Source of the DNA: Aidingimonas lacisalsi
GTDB lineage: Bacteria > Pseudomonadota > Gammaproteobacteria > Pseudomonadales > Halomonadaceae
NCBI RefSeq assembly: GCF_008079445.1
Contig: NZ_VRYH01000004.1
Coordinates: forward strand, 186,001-250,000
Direction: 5' to 3'
DNA: 64,000 bases
Of this stretch, positions 42,340-51,082 are shown piece after piece. The notes below the pieces were generated by a model, which ran no database searches, had not been told where the DNA came from, and saw only the letters and a program-made list of their open reading frames with translations. Numbering within the stretch: position 1 is the first letter of the stretch; each line of letters starts with the position of its first letter. Position numbers and translations under genes: made by a program.

Positions 42340-42711
42340 ATGAGCGATTCTCATGCCAATGACATGCTGGTCGTCCTGCGTCACTCTCCGCATGGCAGCA
42401 GCTGGCTCCGTGAGGGCTTGGAAGCTGCGCTGGTTGCGGCCGCTTTCGGCCGGGGAGTGTCCCTGCTATTCAGCGGGGAAGGGGTGATGGCGTTGCTGGA
42501 TAGCCAGCAACCAGGCCCTCTAGGGCAAAAGGGAACACAGCCGATGCTGGAGATGCTCCCCATGTATGATATTGACGCGTTCTGGGTCGATGTCGATACC
42601 TTGCGTTCATTGGGTCTGAAGCAGGACGATCTGATCTTTCCGGTTGCTGAGATGGCTCGGGAGGCGTTTCCCGATTTTTTCCAGCAGCATCAACTGATAC
42701 TCAATTTCTAA
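42340..42711 (+). CDS. tusC: Sulfurtransferase complex subunit TusC
   Basis: 123-residue DsrF-like subunit of TusBCD, cytoplasmic. Typical features: VVLRHSPHGSSWLREGLEAA (in place of the usual SPHGSxxGREGLDALLA), FGRGVSLLFSGEGVMALLDS and LPMYDIDAFWVDVDTLRSLG. TusC carries no essential cysteine in E. coli, consistent with its absence here. ATG 42340 has AAGG nine bases upstream. Lies 26 bases after tusD and 24 before tusB. Confidence 0.9.
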   Translation: MSDSHANDMLVVLRHSPHGSSWLREGLEAALVAAAFGRGVSLLFSGEGVMALLDSQQPGPLGQKGTQPMLEMLPMYDIDAFWVDVDTLRSLGLKQDDLIFPVAEMAREAFPDFFQQHQLILNF

Positions 42712-42735
42712 AGGTTTGACGCCTTTCTCTTCGAT

Positions 42736-43026
42736 ATGATCCTTCACATCCTCAACAAATCGCCCGTCACGAGTAGCGTTTATCAGCAGGCATTGTCGGC
42801 CATGGGCGCCGAGGATCGCTTGTTGTTGATCGAAGATGCTGTGCAAGGAGGACTGCCTCAACTGTCCTGCCATTTCGAAAAAGCGGCAGGGCGGTTGTTT
42901 GTATTGCAGGAAGACATGGATTCACGTGGCTTGGGAGGACGCCAGGACCCTGCCGTATCGGTCGTGGATGTCGATGGATTTGTGCGTTTGACTGAGCAAG
43001 CTGTCAACATTGTGAGTTGGTTCTGA
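42736..43026 (+). CDS. tusB: Sulfurtransferase complex subunit TusB
   Basis: 96-residue DsrH-like third subunit of the TusBCD hexamer. MILHILNKSPVTSSVYQQAL and RLLLIEDAVQGGLPQL match the family start, and VVDVDGFVRLTEQAVNIVSW the end. Stop codon overlaps the tusE start (TGATG). Co-transcribed with tusD, tusC and tusE. Role as for the complex: sulfur transfer to TusE. Confidence 0.9.
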   Translation: MILHILNKSPVTSSVYQQALSAMGAEDRLLLIEDAVQGGLPQLSCHFEKAAGRLFVLQEDMDSRGLGGRQDPAVSVVDVDGFVRLTEQAVNIVSWF

Positions 43027-43379
43027 TGCCATCAGTCGAAATATACCGTTATCTTACAGTTCGAGATAAAAGGGTGCCGCTCGATATCGAAGGCTACCTC
43101 ATCAACCTTGATGACTGGTCAAACGATCTCGCCCATGCCATGGCTGCTGAAGAAGGCCGCGAGTTGACCGAGGCTCACTGGGAAGTGATCTACGTCTTGC
43201 GCGATTTCTATAAGCGCTTTGAAATGGCCCCTTCAATGCGTCCTCTCGTCAAGGCCATGGCCCAGGCTCATGGACCGGAAAAAGGCAAGTCGGTGTATTT
43301 GATGCGTCTGTTTCCCGATAGTCCAGCCAAAGTGGGGGCACGATTGGCTGGATTACCGAAACCGGCCAATTGTCTCTAG
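43026..43379 (+). CDS. tusE: Sulfur relay protein TusE (DsrC family)
   Basis: 117-residue carrier that accepts persulfide from TusBCD and passes it to MnmA for tRNA 2-thiouridine. DsrC-family signature: VPLDIEGYLINLDDWSNDLA, LTEAHWEVIYVLRDFYKRFE, and the C-terminal arm LAGLPKPANCL with the essential penultimate cysteine. The second conserved cysteine of sulfite-reductase DsrC is absent, which fits TusE rather than dissimilatory DsrC. Starts in the tusB stop codon. Confidence 0.93.
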   Translation: MPSVEIYRYLTVRDKRVPLDIEGYLINLDDWSNDLAHAMAAEEGRELTEAHWEVIYVLRDFYKRFEMAPSMRPLVKAMAQAHGPEKGKSVYLMRLFPDSPAKVGARLAGLPKPANCL

Positions 43380-43402
43380 GGCCCGACGCCTATGGATGAA
43401 AA

Positions 43403-43984
43403 ATGAATTTCCTGGCTCACGCCTGGCTTGCAAAAGCCGGCAATGACGATTTTCTCTATGGCAATCTGATTGCCGATGGTGTCAAAGGGCGGGATCTGTC
43501 GGCATGGCCACACGATGTATCTGCAGGTATCAGGTATCATCGACATGTGGATGCCCTGGTTGATGCCCATCCCCAAGTCAAACAGGCACGCCGGCGTGCG
43601 CCGTCACAGCAACGACGATATGCGGGGATCGCGCTGGATTTGGTATGGGATCATTTCCTGGCGCGAGACAAGGTTGGGTTGCCAGCTCACGCTGAGTTGA
43701 TCCAACGGTGTTATCAATTGTTCGATACGCGATCGGCCCCTGATCGGTTGGCGGATATGGTACCAGTGCTGGTCGATCAGGATTGGTTATCCGCCTATGC
43801 AAACTTTGACTTTACATGCCGTGCCATTGTCGGAATTGGCCAACGTCTCTCCGGTCCGAATCATCTTGCTCGACTGACGCCCTGGTTGCATGACGACTAT
43901 GCTGGACTCGAACGAGATTTTGACATCATGTGGCCAGAACTCGTGTCCCGGTTAGGCATTACTTCACCCCTCGAGCAACCATAG
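43403..43984 (+). CDS. acpH: Acyl carrier protein phosphodiesterase AcpH
   Basis: 193-residue HD-like enzyme that removes 4'-phosphopantetheine from acyl carrier protein. N-terminus MNFLAHAWLAKAGNDDFLYG, then GNLIADGVKG, IRYHRHVDALVDAHPQVKQA and GIALDLVWDHFLARD carry the conserved His and Asp residues of AcpH/YajB. Follows tusE by 23 bases, so probably in the same transcript. The end overlaps the convergent moeA gene by 21 bases. Confidence 0.9.
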   Translation: MNFLAHAWLAKAGNDDFLYGNLIADGVKGRDLSAWPHDVSAGIRYHRHVDALVDAHPQVKQARRRAPSQQRRYAGIALDLVWDHFLARDKVGLPAHAELIQRCYQLFDTRSAPDRLADMVPVLVDQDWLSAYANFDFTCRAIVGIGQRLSGPNHLARLTPWLHDDYAGLERDFDIMWPELVSRLGITSPLEQP

Positions 43985-45205
43985 GCATTCAACCTCATCG
44001 CCTTCGCTGATATGGCTGTGTTCGGGAATCACGGCGAGTGCATTGGCCTGTATGCACGATGAGAGTACGGCGGAGTTCTGGTCTGCGGCGGCATGCGCGA
44101 TCGGCCCTTGTTCAGTAAATGAGAGGGTAGCCCGCATATAGTGTCGACGAGCTTGGGTCTGCGTGGCGAAAGCGGCCCGAGCAGGAATGGAGGGCAGTGT
44201 TGACAGTGCTGGACAGCCGAGTAGAGCCCCCATCAATGGGCGAAGATAAATCCAGGCACCGACATAGCCGGACACCGGATTTCCCGGTAGTCCGACGAAC
44301 CGGCACGCGCCTGTATGTGCGGGAAGCCGCCCGAGAGCCAGCGGCTTACCTGGTCTCATGGCGAGTCGCCAGAGATCGAGCTGACCCAGAGTTTCAAGCG
44401 CTTGTTTGACGTGATCTTCTTCTCCCACACTGACACCTCCGGTGGTGACCACGACATCGGCGTCTTGCGCCGCCTGTTGCAATAACCGGCAAGTCGCTTC
44501 GAACGCGTCGGGAACATCCGCCGTCATCGTGATGTGTGCTCCGAACCGTTCGAGAAGTCGTTTCAACATGGGCCGATTGGAGTTGTAGATCTGTCCCGGG
44601 GCCAATGGCTTGCCCGGGGGCACGATTTCATCGCCGGTAGAAAGCAGTGCCACCCTAGGGGCCCTGGTGACGGTAACGGTAGTGATTCCCTGACCGGCCA
44701 ACTGCCCAAGAGCTGCCGCTTCGAGTTTTGTTCCTCGCACTAGAAGACGATCACCGGCCCTTACATCCTGGCCTTGACGGCGGATGTTGTCGCCGATGTC
44801 AACGATGCGAGGATCATGGATAGAGAGGCTGCCATCGTCGTTGAAGGAGACCTGTTCCTGCATGATGACCGTATCGGCACCAGGAGGAATTTCACTGCCA
44901 GTGAAAATCCGGGCACATGTCTCCGGCTCCAGGGCCGTTGCTGGTTGTCCCGCCACGATACGTTGGGAGATCGACAGTGGGCGACCCACATCAGCATGGT
45001 GGAAGGCATAGCCATCCATGGCGCTATTATCGAAGCCGGGCACGTCCAGTCGAGCCGTTATGTCTTCTGCCAGTACGCGACCTGCGGCATCGTCACAAGC
45101 GATCCGTTCACCATCCAATGCCATGACGTCCCTGAGCAGGGCATCGAGGGCCGATTCGACCGACGTCAGTGAAAGTGTACTGTCGCGGCCTGCGTCATGC
45201 GCCAT
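43964..45205 (-). CDS. moeA: Molybdopterin molybdenumtransferase MoeA
   Basis: 413 residues. MoeA inserts molybdate into adenylylated molybdopterin. Domain order is normal: N-terminal segment with DVPGFDNSAMDGYAFHHADV, MoeA-specific GSEIPPGADTVIMQEQV and RRQGQDVRAGDRLL, then the MoCF-binding domain ALLSTGDEIVPPG...IYNSNRPML and VVTTGGVSVGEEDHVKQAL, then FVGLPGNPVSGYV and domain IV. Overlaps moaB by 11 bases. The formate dehydrogenase locus begins about 1 kb further right on the same strand, so cofactor genes and user enzyme are clustered. Confidence 0.94.
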   Translation of the reverse strand: MAHDAGRDSTLSLTSVESALDALLRDVMALDGERIACDDAAGRVLAEDITARLDVPGFDNSAMDGYAFHHADVGRPLSISQRIVAGQPATALEPETCARIFTGSEIPPGADTVIMQEQVSFNDDGSLSIHDPRIVDIGDNIRRQGQDVRAGDRLLVRGTKLEAAALGQLAGQGITTVTVTRAPRVALLSTGDEIVPPGKPLAPGQIYNSNRPMLKRLLERFGAHITMTADVPDAFEATCRLLQQAAQDADVVVTTGGVSVGEEDHVKQALETLGQLDLWRLAMRPGKPLALGRLPAHTGACRFVGLPGNPVSGYVGAWIYLRPLMGALLGCPALSTLPSIPARAAFATQTQARRHYMRATLSFTEQGPIAHAAADQNSAVLSSCIQANALAVIPEHSHISEGDEVECLWLLEG

Positions 45206-45722
45206 GGGTACCTCGCTCAGGGATCACCAGGTTGGCGAAATTGCAGGGCTGATGACTACCATCCAGTTGTTCGTGCAATATACCGTCCCAGGCCGTACGA
45301 CAGGCACCACTCGAACCCGGTAGGCAGAAAATCGCCGTGGCATTGGCGAGGCCGCCAAGACAACGACTCTGTACTGTGGAACTGCCGATCTCCTGATACG
45401 ACAACTGCCTGAATAGTTCTCCAAAACCTTCGATAGGTTTGTCGAACAGGACACTTACCGCTTCCGGGGTGGAATCTCGCCCGGTAAACCCGGTGCCACC
45501 AGTCGTGAGAATGACTTGAATCGCAGGCTCGGCGATCCACACAGCCATCTTGGCTCTGATGCGGTAGACGTCATCGATGACGATTTGCTTGTCCACCAAC
45601 TCATGCCCGGCGTCCGTGAGACGCTCTCGTAATAACTGCCCGCTGCGATCGGTGTCTTCCGTCCGCGTATCGGAGATCGTCAGAATGGCACATCGCAGCG
45701 ATACGAAACCCGCCTGGCTCAT
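45195..45722 (-). CDS. moaB: Molybdenum cofactor biosynthesis protein MoaB
   Basis: 175-residue MogA/MoaB-family protein that adenylylates or otherwise handles molybdopterin. Conserved text: [63 protein letters not shown], and [18 protein letters not shown]. The size and the GFGELFR block fit MoaB. Middle gene of a tightly coupled DUF1244-moaB-moeA operon with 4-bp and 11-bp overlaps. Confidence 0.93.
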   Translation of the reverse strand: MSQAGFVSLRCAILTISDTRTEDTDRSGQLLRERLTDAGHELVDKQIVIDDVYRIRAKMAVWIAEPAIQVILTTGGTGFTGRDSTPEAVSVLFDKPIEGFGELFRQLSYQEIGSSTVQSRCLGGLANATAIFCLPGSSGACRTAWDGILHEQLDGSHQPCNFANLVIPERGTHGA

Positions 45723-46036
45723 GCTTGATCCTTGTTCCGTTGTTCACCGGCTTGCATGGCATCGAGTTGCTCCTGGGTCGCAGGTTTCTGGTATTTGGCT
45801 TTCCAGTCGGGGTAGGGCATACCGTAAACATATTCCCGCGCCGTTTCGTAATCGAGAGTCACATCACGTGTTTCAGCCGCTGCCACCAGCCACTTGGAGA
45901 GACAGTTGCGACAAAACCCTGCCAGATTCATCAGGTCGATATTCTGGACATCCTTGTTGTCGTCCAGGTGCTCAAGAAGTCGACGGAATGCAGCCGCTTC
46001 CAGTTCAACACGAGTGCTTTCATCCAGGTGTTTCAT
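45719..46036 (-). CDS. DUF1244 family protein
   Basis: 105-residue cytoplasmic protein. The DUF1244 signature is obvious: DNKDVQNIDLMNLAGFCRNC, LSKWLVAAAE, AREYVYGMPYPDWKAKYQ-KPAT. Two cysteines in FCRNC could bind metal or react with redox signals; no biochemical function is established for the family as far as I know. ATGA overlap with moaB suggests a link to molybdenum cofactor metabolism here, but this may be only positional. Confidence 0.88.
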   Translation of the reverse strand: MKHLDESTRVELEAAAFRRLLEHLDDNKDVQNIDLMNLAGFCRNCLSKWLVAAAETRDVTLDYETAREYVYGMPYPDWKAKYQKPATQEQLDAMQAGEQRNKDQA

Positions 46037-46105
46037 GCGGAACTCCTCTAGGGATCGTGGCCATCGGGTGGTGACTTGCAGTTGACTGTGACAAGCATAA
46101 CAAAA

Positions 46106-46127
46106 GACACCGCCCGTGGGCGGTGTC
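46106..46127 (-). terminator. Rho-independent terminator of the formate dehydrogenase operon
   Basis: On the minus strand GACACCGCC pairs with GGCGGTGTC around a four-base loop, followed by TTTTGTT. It lies about 18 bases past the gamma-subunit stop, between it and the DUF1244 gene, so the two operons are transcriptionally separate. Confidence 0.85.
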
Positions 46128-46144
46128 CATGAGATGGTTTCGAT

Positions 46145-47212
46145 CTATCCCGGTCTATCCGTTGCGGGATTGTCAGGTGGATGTCGCTGGACGTTTTCGG
46201 AGGCCAGTTCCGTTTCATCACGCGCCGAATCCTTGACTTCCTCATACCAGAGGTTGTGATGTTCCTTGGCCCAGGTTTCGTCGACATAGCCGGTGGACAT
46301 TCCCTCAATGGACCCTTCGGTGCCTAGCGTGCCAATATAGATATGTCCAAACGCCACAGCGGTCAGTCCAAGAGCGGCAACGGCATGAAGCAGATTGGCC
46401 CACTGCATGGTGTCACGTGCCTGACCGTAATTGGGGAAGTCGAGAACGAAGCCGCTGGCAATGACGAGCAGGCCGACGCTAGCCAGCAACCAATACCAGA
46501 CTTTTTCACCGCCATTCGCAAATCCGGCATCCACATGCCCTTTGCCGATCAAGCCGCCCCCTTTCTTGAACCATTCCCAATCATGCTTCTTGGGTAAGTT
46601 GTGCTTCAAGAACTTGGCTAGAACGATGATCAGCAGAATGCTGAAAATCGGTCCCAGATAATTGTGCAGGAGTTTTGAGCCCGAAATCATGCTTGCCCAA
46701 AGGGCATCGCCAAATAGTGGTTTGAAGACGAACTTCCCATACAGAAGATTCAGACCAGTCACCGCGAGAACCAGGAACAGCGTTGCCACCGACCAGTGCA
46801 GTGATCGATCGAGAACCGTCCAGCGCAACAACTTGCGCCCGGTACGCGGTTCATCGAGTGCCTTACGGCCAAAGATGACATAGAAAATCGCGATCATGGC
46901 CAACATGCCACCAAGGACGATCAGACCATAGGGGGAAACCCACTGGTTACGCCATTGTCGCCAGGTCTCGCCGCTGGCATTGACCAGATTGTAGTTGGAG
47001 TCGGCTCGGCTATCCCGGTAGTTGGGGCCGGTGTCTCCACTACGCACTTGTCGCCAGATATCAGCATCGACAGCCGGAACGGCGAAACCCGCTTCTTTGT
47101 CCGGGTCGGATTGGGCCACCGTCAGTTGGCTCAATAGCAACCCAGCCATCAATAGCACGGCGATCAGCGACAATCGCCTCACTACTAGCCTCCAAGGGGT
47201 GGAAACGGTCAT
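46145..47212 (-). CDS. Formate dehydrogenase gamma subunit (cytochrome b556)
   Basis: 355-residue membrane anchor that carries haem b and passes electrons to quinone. An N-terminal signal-like helix (RRLSLIAVLLMAGLLLSQLT) and a periplasmic segment precede a further helix (GLIVLGGMLAMIAIFYVIFG) and the FdnI/FdoI core with haem-ligand histidines in VLDRSLHWSVATLFLVLAVT, LLHNYLGPIFSILLIIVLAK and HAVAALGLTAVAFGHIYIGT. The C-terminal EGMSTGYVDETWAKEHHNLW is typical. It is longer than E. coli FdnI (~217 residues), as in the proteobacterial FDH3 group. GGAGG precedes the ATG; beta ends 12 bases upstream. Confidence 0.92.
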   Translation of the reverse strand: MTVSTPWRLVVRRLSLIAVLLMAGLLLSQLTVAQSDPDKEAGFAVPAVDADIWRQVRSGDTGPNYRDSRADSNYNLVNASGETWRQWRNQWVSPYGLIVLGGMLAMIAIFYVIFGRKALDEPRTGRKLLRWTVLDRSLHWSVATLFLVLAVTGLNLLYGKFVFKPLFGDALWASMISGSKLLHNYLGPIFSILLIIVLAKFLKHNLPKKHDWEWFKKGGGLIGKGHVDAGFANGGEKVWYWLLASVGLLVIASGFVLDFPNYGQARDTMQWANLLHAVAALGLTAVAFGHIYIGTLGTEGSIEGMSTGYVDETWAKEHHNLWYEEVKDSARDETELASENVQRHPPDNPATDRPG

Positions 47213-47224
47213 GACATGGCCTCC

Positions 47225-47839
47225 TTACCCCTCTTGGGCGGCATCATAAGCAAGGTTGTCGGCATCGGCACGAGCATTGCCCGACCAGGCGCCATCCTCG
47301 TGACCACGCTGAACGACACGTTGACGGAAGATATCGGCGATCGTCTGGGCATCGCCGGCTAAAAGTGCCTTGGTCGAGCACATCTCGGCACAAAGCGGAA
47401 GTTTGCCTTCGGCAATCCGGTTGGCACCGTATTTTTCGTACTCTTCTTCCTTGCTGTCAGCCGGACCACCTGCACAGAAGGTGCACTTATCCATCTTGCC
47501 GCGTTCCCCGAAGGCATTCTGTTTCGGAAATTGCGGTGCTCCAAAAGGGCACGCATAAAGGCAGTAGCCACAACCGATGCAGAGATCCTTATCATGCAGA
47601 ACGATACCGTCATCGGTCTTGTAGAAGCAGTCGGTGGGGCACACGGCCATACAAGGTGCATCGTCGCAATGCATGCACGCTACCGAGATGGATACCTCAT
47701 CGGATTCGCCATCGTTGAGGGTGACGACACGACGACGTTGCACACCCCATTCCACTTCATTGGCATTCTTGCAGGCGGTAACGCAACCATTGCACTCGAT
47801 GCAACGTTCCGCGTCGCACATGAATTTCATTTGAGCCAT
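47225..47839 (-). CDS. fdh3B: Formate dehydrogenase iron-sulfur beta subunit (FDH3 type)
   Basis: 204-residue electron-transfer subunit with four [4Fe-4S] cysteine clusters: CDAERCIECNGCVTACKNAN, CMHCDDAPCMAVCPTDCF, CIGCGYCLYACPFGAPQFP, and CTFCAGG with CAEMCSTKAL. It connects the catalytic alpha subunit to the cytochrome gamma subunit. No C-terminal membrane helix is present, unlike E. coli FdnH, so gamma alone anchors it. ATG 47839 (MAQMKFMCD) is preferred because GAGGAG lies upstream; earlier in-frame methionines have none. Sits 63 bases after the alpha gene. Confidence 0.94.
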   Translation of the reverse strand: MAQMKFMCDAERCIECNGCVTACKNANEVEWGVQRRRVVTLNDGESDEVSISVACMHCDDAPCMAVCPTDCFYKTDDGIVLHDKDLCIGCGYCLYACPFGAPQFPKQNAFGERGKMDKCTFCAGGPADSKEEEYEKYGANRIAEGKLPLCAEMCSTKALLAGDAQTIADIFRQRVVQRGHEDGAWSGNARADADNLAYDAAQEG

Positions 47840-47902
47840 GTAGAGTCTCCTCATTGCCAGCGTGTCACGGGAAGCCGGCAAAGTTGTTCATCGTTGTCGT
47901 TC

Positions 47903-50761
47903 TCAACTGGCCTTCTCGATCCGGCACAGGGTGCACTTGGTTTCCTGCATCTGTGTCACCGAATCATAACCGTACGTTGTCGCCGTATTGGCCGCTTCGC
48001 CAAGCACATAGGGAGCTGCGCCTTCGGGATAGAGACTTTCCAGATTCTCACCCTGGAATATGCCGCCGAAGTGGAACGGCATGAAGACAACCTCTCTGGC
48101 CACTCGCGGTGTTACCATGGCCTTGACGCGAACTCTGCCGCCTTCGGCACCTTCGACCCAGACCATGTCGCCTTCTTGAATGACCAGGTCGTTGGCCAGG
48201 GCAGGATTGATTTCGACGAACATTTCCTGTTGCAGTTCGGCAAGCCAGGACATCGAACGCGTTTCCTCTCCGCCGCCTTCGTATTCGACCAGACGGCCTG
48301 AGGTCAGAATGATGGGATAGTCGCCGGTCATATCCTTTTCTTGTATCGAGCGATAGAGCGTGGGTAGTCGATAGTGGGAAGAGACGTCATCCCAGGTAGG
48401 GTAGTTTTCGACAAGATCACGCCGGCTGGTGTACAGCGGCTCCCGGTGTTTCGGAATCGGATCCGGGAACGTCCAGACATTGCAGCGTGCCTTGGCATTG
48501 CCGAAGGGGGCGCACTCATGGGCGATCACGACACGCTGAATGCCACCTGACAAATCTGTCTTCCAGTTCCTGCCATCGGCAGCTTGCTTTTCTTCATCGG
48601 TGAGATCATCCCACCAGCCGAGATCCTTGAGCATGTCGGCAGTGAATTCCGGATAGCCGTCATCCAGTTCCGAGTTCCTGCTATAGGAACCGTCGGCGAG
48701 GATATCCGTGCCGTCATGTTCGACTCCAAAGCGCGCCCTGAATGTCAATCCACCTTCGGAGACGGGTTTGCTCGTATCGTAGAGAATCGGCGTTCCAGGA
48801 TGCCCCATCTCCGGATTTCCCCAGCAAGGCCAAGGCATGCCGTAATAGTCGCCATCGGCGGGGCCTCCTTGAGCTTGAGTCGTCTCGAAGCTGAAGGTGT
48901 GCCAGTTTTGCTGGTGTGTCTTGAGACGTTCGGGACTCTGCCCGGTATATCCCACGGTCCACATACCACGGTTGAACTCTCGGGTGATGTCTTCAATGAG
49001 AGGTTCCGTGCCATTGACTTCGATGTTCTTGCACAATTCGTTGGCGAATCCAAGCTTCTGCGCCAATAGATACATGATTTCATGATCGGGTTTTGACTCG
49101 AACATGGGCTCGATGACGCGGTCACGCCATTGAAGCGCACGATTGGTGGCTGTAACGCTACCGTAGGTCTCGAACTGTGTGGCGGCTGGCAGAAGGTAGA
49201 CACCATCGGTGCGACCGTGCATGACACTTGCAACGGTGGGGTAGGGGTCGACGACGACCATCATGTCGAGTTGCTGCATGGCCTTTTGCATCTCGGGACC
49301 CCGGGTCTGGGAATTCACCGCATGCCCCCAGTAGAACATGGCCTTGAGTTGGGTCCGTTGAGAAATATCCTCTTCCTGCTCCAGGACACCATCGACCCAC
49401 CGGGACACGGTAATGCCATTGCTATGCATGGGTTTGCCATCGGCGTATTCCGTCTGATCGAAACGACTTTCGAGCCATTCGTAATCCAGGTCCCAGACAC
49501 TGGCCCAATGCTGCCAGGCTCCTTCCGCCAGGCCGTAGTAACCAGGTAGCGAGTGAGACATCAGACCAAGATCGGTGGCTCCCTGGACATTATCGTGACC
49601 ACGGAAAATATTGGCGCCACCCCCTGACTTGCCAATGTTGCCGAGTGCCAGTTCAAGGATACAGTAGGCACGGGTATTGTTATTGCCGGTCGTATGCTGG
49701 GTACCTCCCATGCACCAAACGACGCAGCCTGGTCGGTTATCGGCCAGGCGCTTCGCCGTATCGTACATGAGGTCTTCTGGTACACCCGTAATGTTTTCAA
49801 TGACATCAGGAGGAAAATTACTGACTTCTTCACGAACGTCATCCATGGCATAGACGCGTTGGTCAATGTACTCCTGATCTTCCCAGCCGTTCTCGAAGAT
49901 ATGCCACAGCAATCCCCAGATGAAAGCGACGTCCGAGCCCGGACGTATCCGGACGTAGCTGTCGGCCTTGGCAGCGGTCCGGGTAAATCGCGGATCGACA
50001 ACAATGATATTGCACTGACTTTTTTCTTTGGCGAGCAGGATGTGCTGCATGGCCACCGGGTGCGCTTCGCTGGGATTGGAGCCGATAAACATGATCGAGC
50101 GACTGTTCTGCAAGTCGTTCAGTGAATTGGTCATGGCGCCATAGCCCCAGGTGTTGGCAACACCGGCAACCGTGGTCGAGTGGCAGATACGAGCCTGATG
50201 ATCAGTGTTGTTGGTGCCGGCGAGCGCGGCGAACTTTCTCATCAGGTACGCTTGCTCGTTATTGAACTTGGCGGAGCCTAGCCAATAGATGCTGTCCGGG
50301 CCATGCTGGTCGGTCAGTTCCCGCACCTTGTCACCAATTTCCTCGATGGCTTCATCCCAGGAAAGACGCTGCCATTCGCCGCCTACCAGTTTCATCGGGT
50401 ACTTGAGACGACGGTTGGAGTGGCCGTGATAGCGCAGCGAAGCTCCTTTGGCACAATGCGCACCGCGATTGAAGGGATGATCGAAAGCGGGCTCCTGTCG
50501 AGTCCATACGCCTTCCTGGACATCGGCATAGACGCCACAACCCACGGAACAGTGTGAGCAAACCGTACGTTTTGTCTCGACAGGGGCGTCGAGAACGGGG
50601 GTTTTGCCGTCGTCCGCATCGGCTCTCTGCATCATGGTATTGCCCATGAAGCCGACGGCGGCGACACCTCCGGTGGCGGCACCACTGCGTTTGAGGAATT
50701 GGCGTCGTGAGATACCAAGTCCCGTTGCACTAGACATATCGGATTTACGAGTTAGACGCAT
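47903..50761 (-). CDS. fdhA: Formate dehydrogenase catalytic alpha subunit (molybdopterin, Tat-exported)
   Basis: 952-residue molybdo- or tungsto-bis-MGD enzyme that oxidises formate to CO2 in the periplasm. A twin-arginine signal is at the start (SRRQFLKRSGAATGGVAAVG). The [4Fe-4S] cluster uses Cys68, Cys71, Cys75 and Cys103 (CSHCSVGC...HCAKGA). The active site is RICHSTTVAGVANTWGYGAM, with cysteine (Cys193) where many formate dehydrogenases have selenocysteine; no in-frame TGA is needed. The C-terminal molydopterin-binding domain includes LTSGRLVEYEGGGEETRSMS. AGGAG precedes ATG 50761. Confidence 0.95.
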   Translation of the reverse strand: MRLTRKSDMSSATGLGISRRQFLKRSGAATGGVAAVGFMGNTMMQRADADDGKTPVLDAPVETKRTVCSHCSVGCGVYADVQEGVWTRQEPAFDHPFNRGAHCAKGASLRYHGHSNRRLKYPMKLVGGEWQRLSWDEAIEEIGDKVRELTDQHGPDSIYWLGSAKFNNEQAYLMRKFAALAGTNNTDHQARICHSTTVAGVANTWGYGAMTNSLNDLQNSRSIMFIGSNPSEAHPVAMQHILLAKEKSQCNIIVVDPRFTRTAAKADSYVRIRPGSDVAFIWGLLWHIFENGWEDQEYIDQRVYAMDDVREEVSNFPPDVIENITGVPEDLMYDTAKRLADNRPGCVVWCMGGTQHTTGNNNTRAYCILELALGNIGKSGGGANIFRGHDNVQGATDLGLMSHSLPGYYGLAEGAWQHWASVWDLDYEWLESRFDQTEYADGKPMHSNGITVSRWVDGVLEQEEDISQRTQLKAMFYWGHAVNSQTRGPEMQKAMQQLDMMVVVDPYPTVASVMHGRTDGVYLLPAATQFETYGSVTATNRALQWRDRVIEPMFESKPDHEIMYLLAQKLGFANELCKNIEVNGTEPLIEDITREFNRGMWTVGYTGQSPERLKTHQQNWHTFSFETTQAQGGPADGDYYGMPWPCWGNPEMGHPGTPILYDTSKPVSEGGLTFRARFGVEHDGTDILADGSYSRNSELDDGYPEFTADMLKDLGWWDDLTDEEKQAADGRNWKTDLSGGIQRVVIAHECAPFGNAKARCNVWTFPDPIPKHREPLYTSRRDLVENYPTWDDVSSHYRLPTLYRSIQEKDMTGDYPIILTSGRLVEYEGGGEETRSMSWLAELQQEMFVEINPALANDLVIQEGDMVWVEGAEGGRVRVKAMVTPRVAREVVFMPFHFGGIFQGENLESLYPEGAAPYVLGEAANTATTYGYDSVTQMQETKCTLCRIEKAS

Positions 50762-50796
50762 GGTATCGGTTCTCCTGGCCCGCAATTGTCAGCCCG

Positions 50797-51009
50797 TCAA
50801 TCACGCAGGGTCGCGTAAAAGGCTCGGATATGGTCGGTTTCGCGATACTGACTCGACGTATCGGCATGTTCGGCAGCCGTTTCGTTGCTGTCGGCTTGGG
50901 CTAGAGTGACATGGCCCACTGCAGCGGCAGCACCGGCTGCAGCCGTACCCCATCCGAGCGTTTTCAGGAAATGTCGCCGTTGAGGATTAGGCGCTTTTTT
51001 CGTTGTCAT
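50797..51009 (-). CDS. Formate dehydrogenase-associated Tat-signal small protein
   Basis: 70-residue protein with a twin-arginine motif (NPQRRHFLKTLGWGTAAAGA) and a short acidic mature part ending in YRETDHIRAFYATLRD. It matches the small 'formate dehydrogenase region TAT target' family always found immediately upstream of FDH3-type alpha genes; its role is unknown, possibly helping cofactor loading or export of the alpha subunit. ATG 51009 has GAGGA upstream; 35 bases separate it from the alpha gene start. Confidence 0.88.
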   Translation of the reverse strand: MTTKKAPNPQRRHFLKTLGWGTAAAGAAAAVGHVTLAQADSNETAAEHADTSSQYRETDHIRAFYATLRD

Positions 51010-51082
51010 GGATATTTCCTCATTATTGGAAGGCCCGGGATGGCCTGTCTTTATGCCGTGCGGCACCGTCTTGGGTGCAATC

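Noticed and set aside
43026-43379. Dissimilatory DsrC
   Set aside because: Only the penultimate C-terminal cysteine is present and the gene sits with tusDCB, which fits TusE.
47531-48301. Plus-strand frame of 256 codons across the beta/alpha formate dehydrogenase junction
   Set aside because: Lies opposite two well-supported genes; the product shows no domain and typical antisense amino acid use.
50050-50200. Selenocysteine (in-frame TGA) in formate dehydrogenase alpha
   Set aside because: The frame is continuous and the active-site position is a normal cysteine codon (RICHSTTVAG), so no SECIS element is needed.
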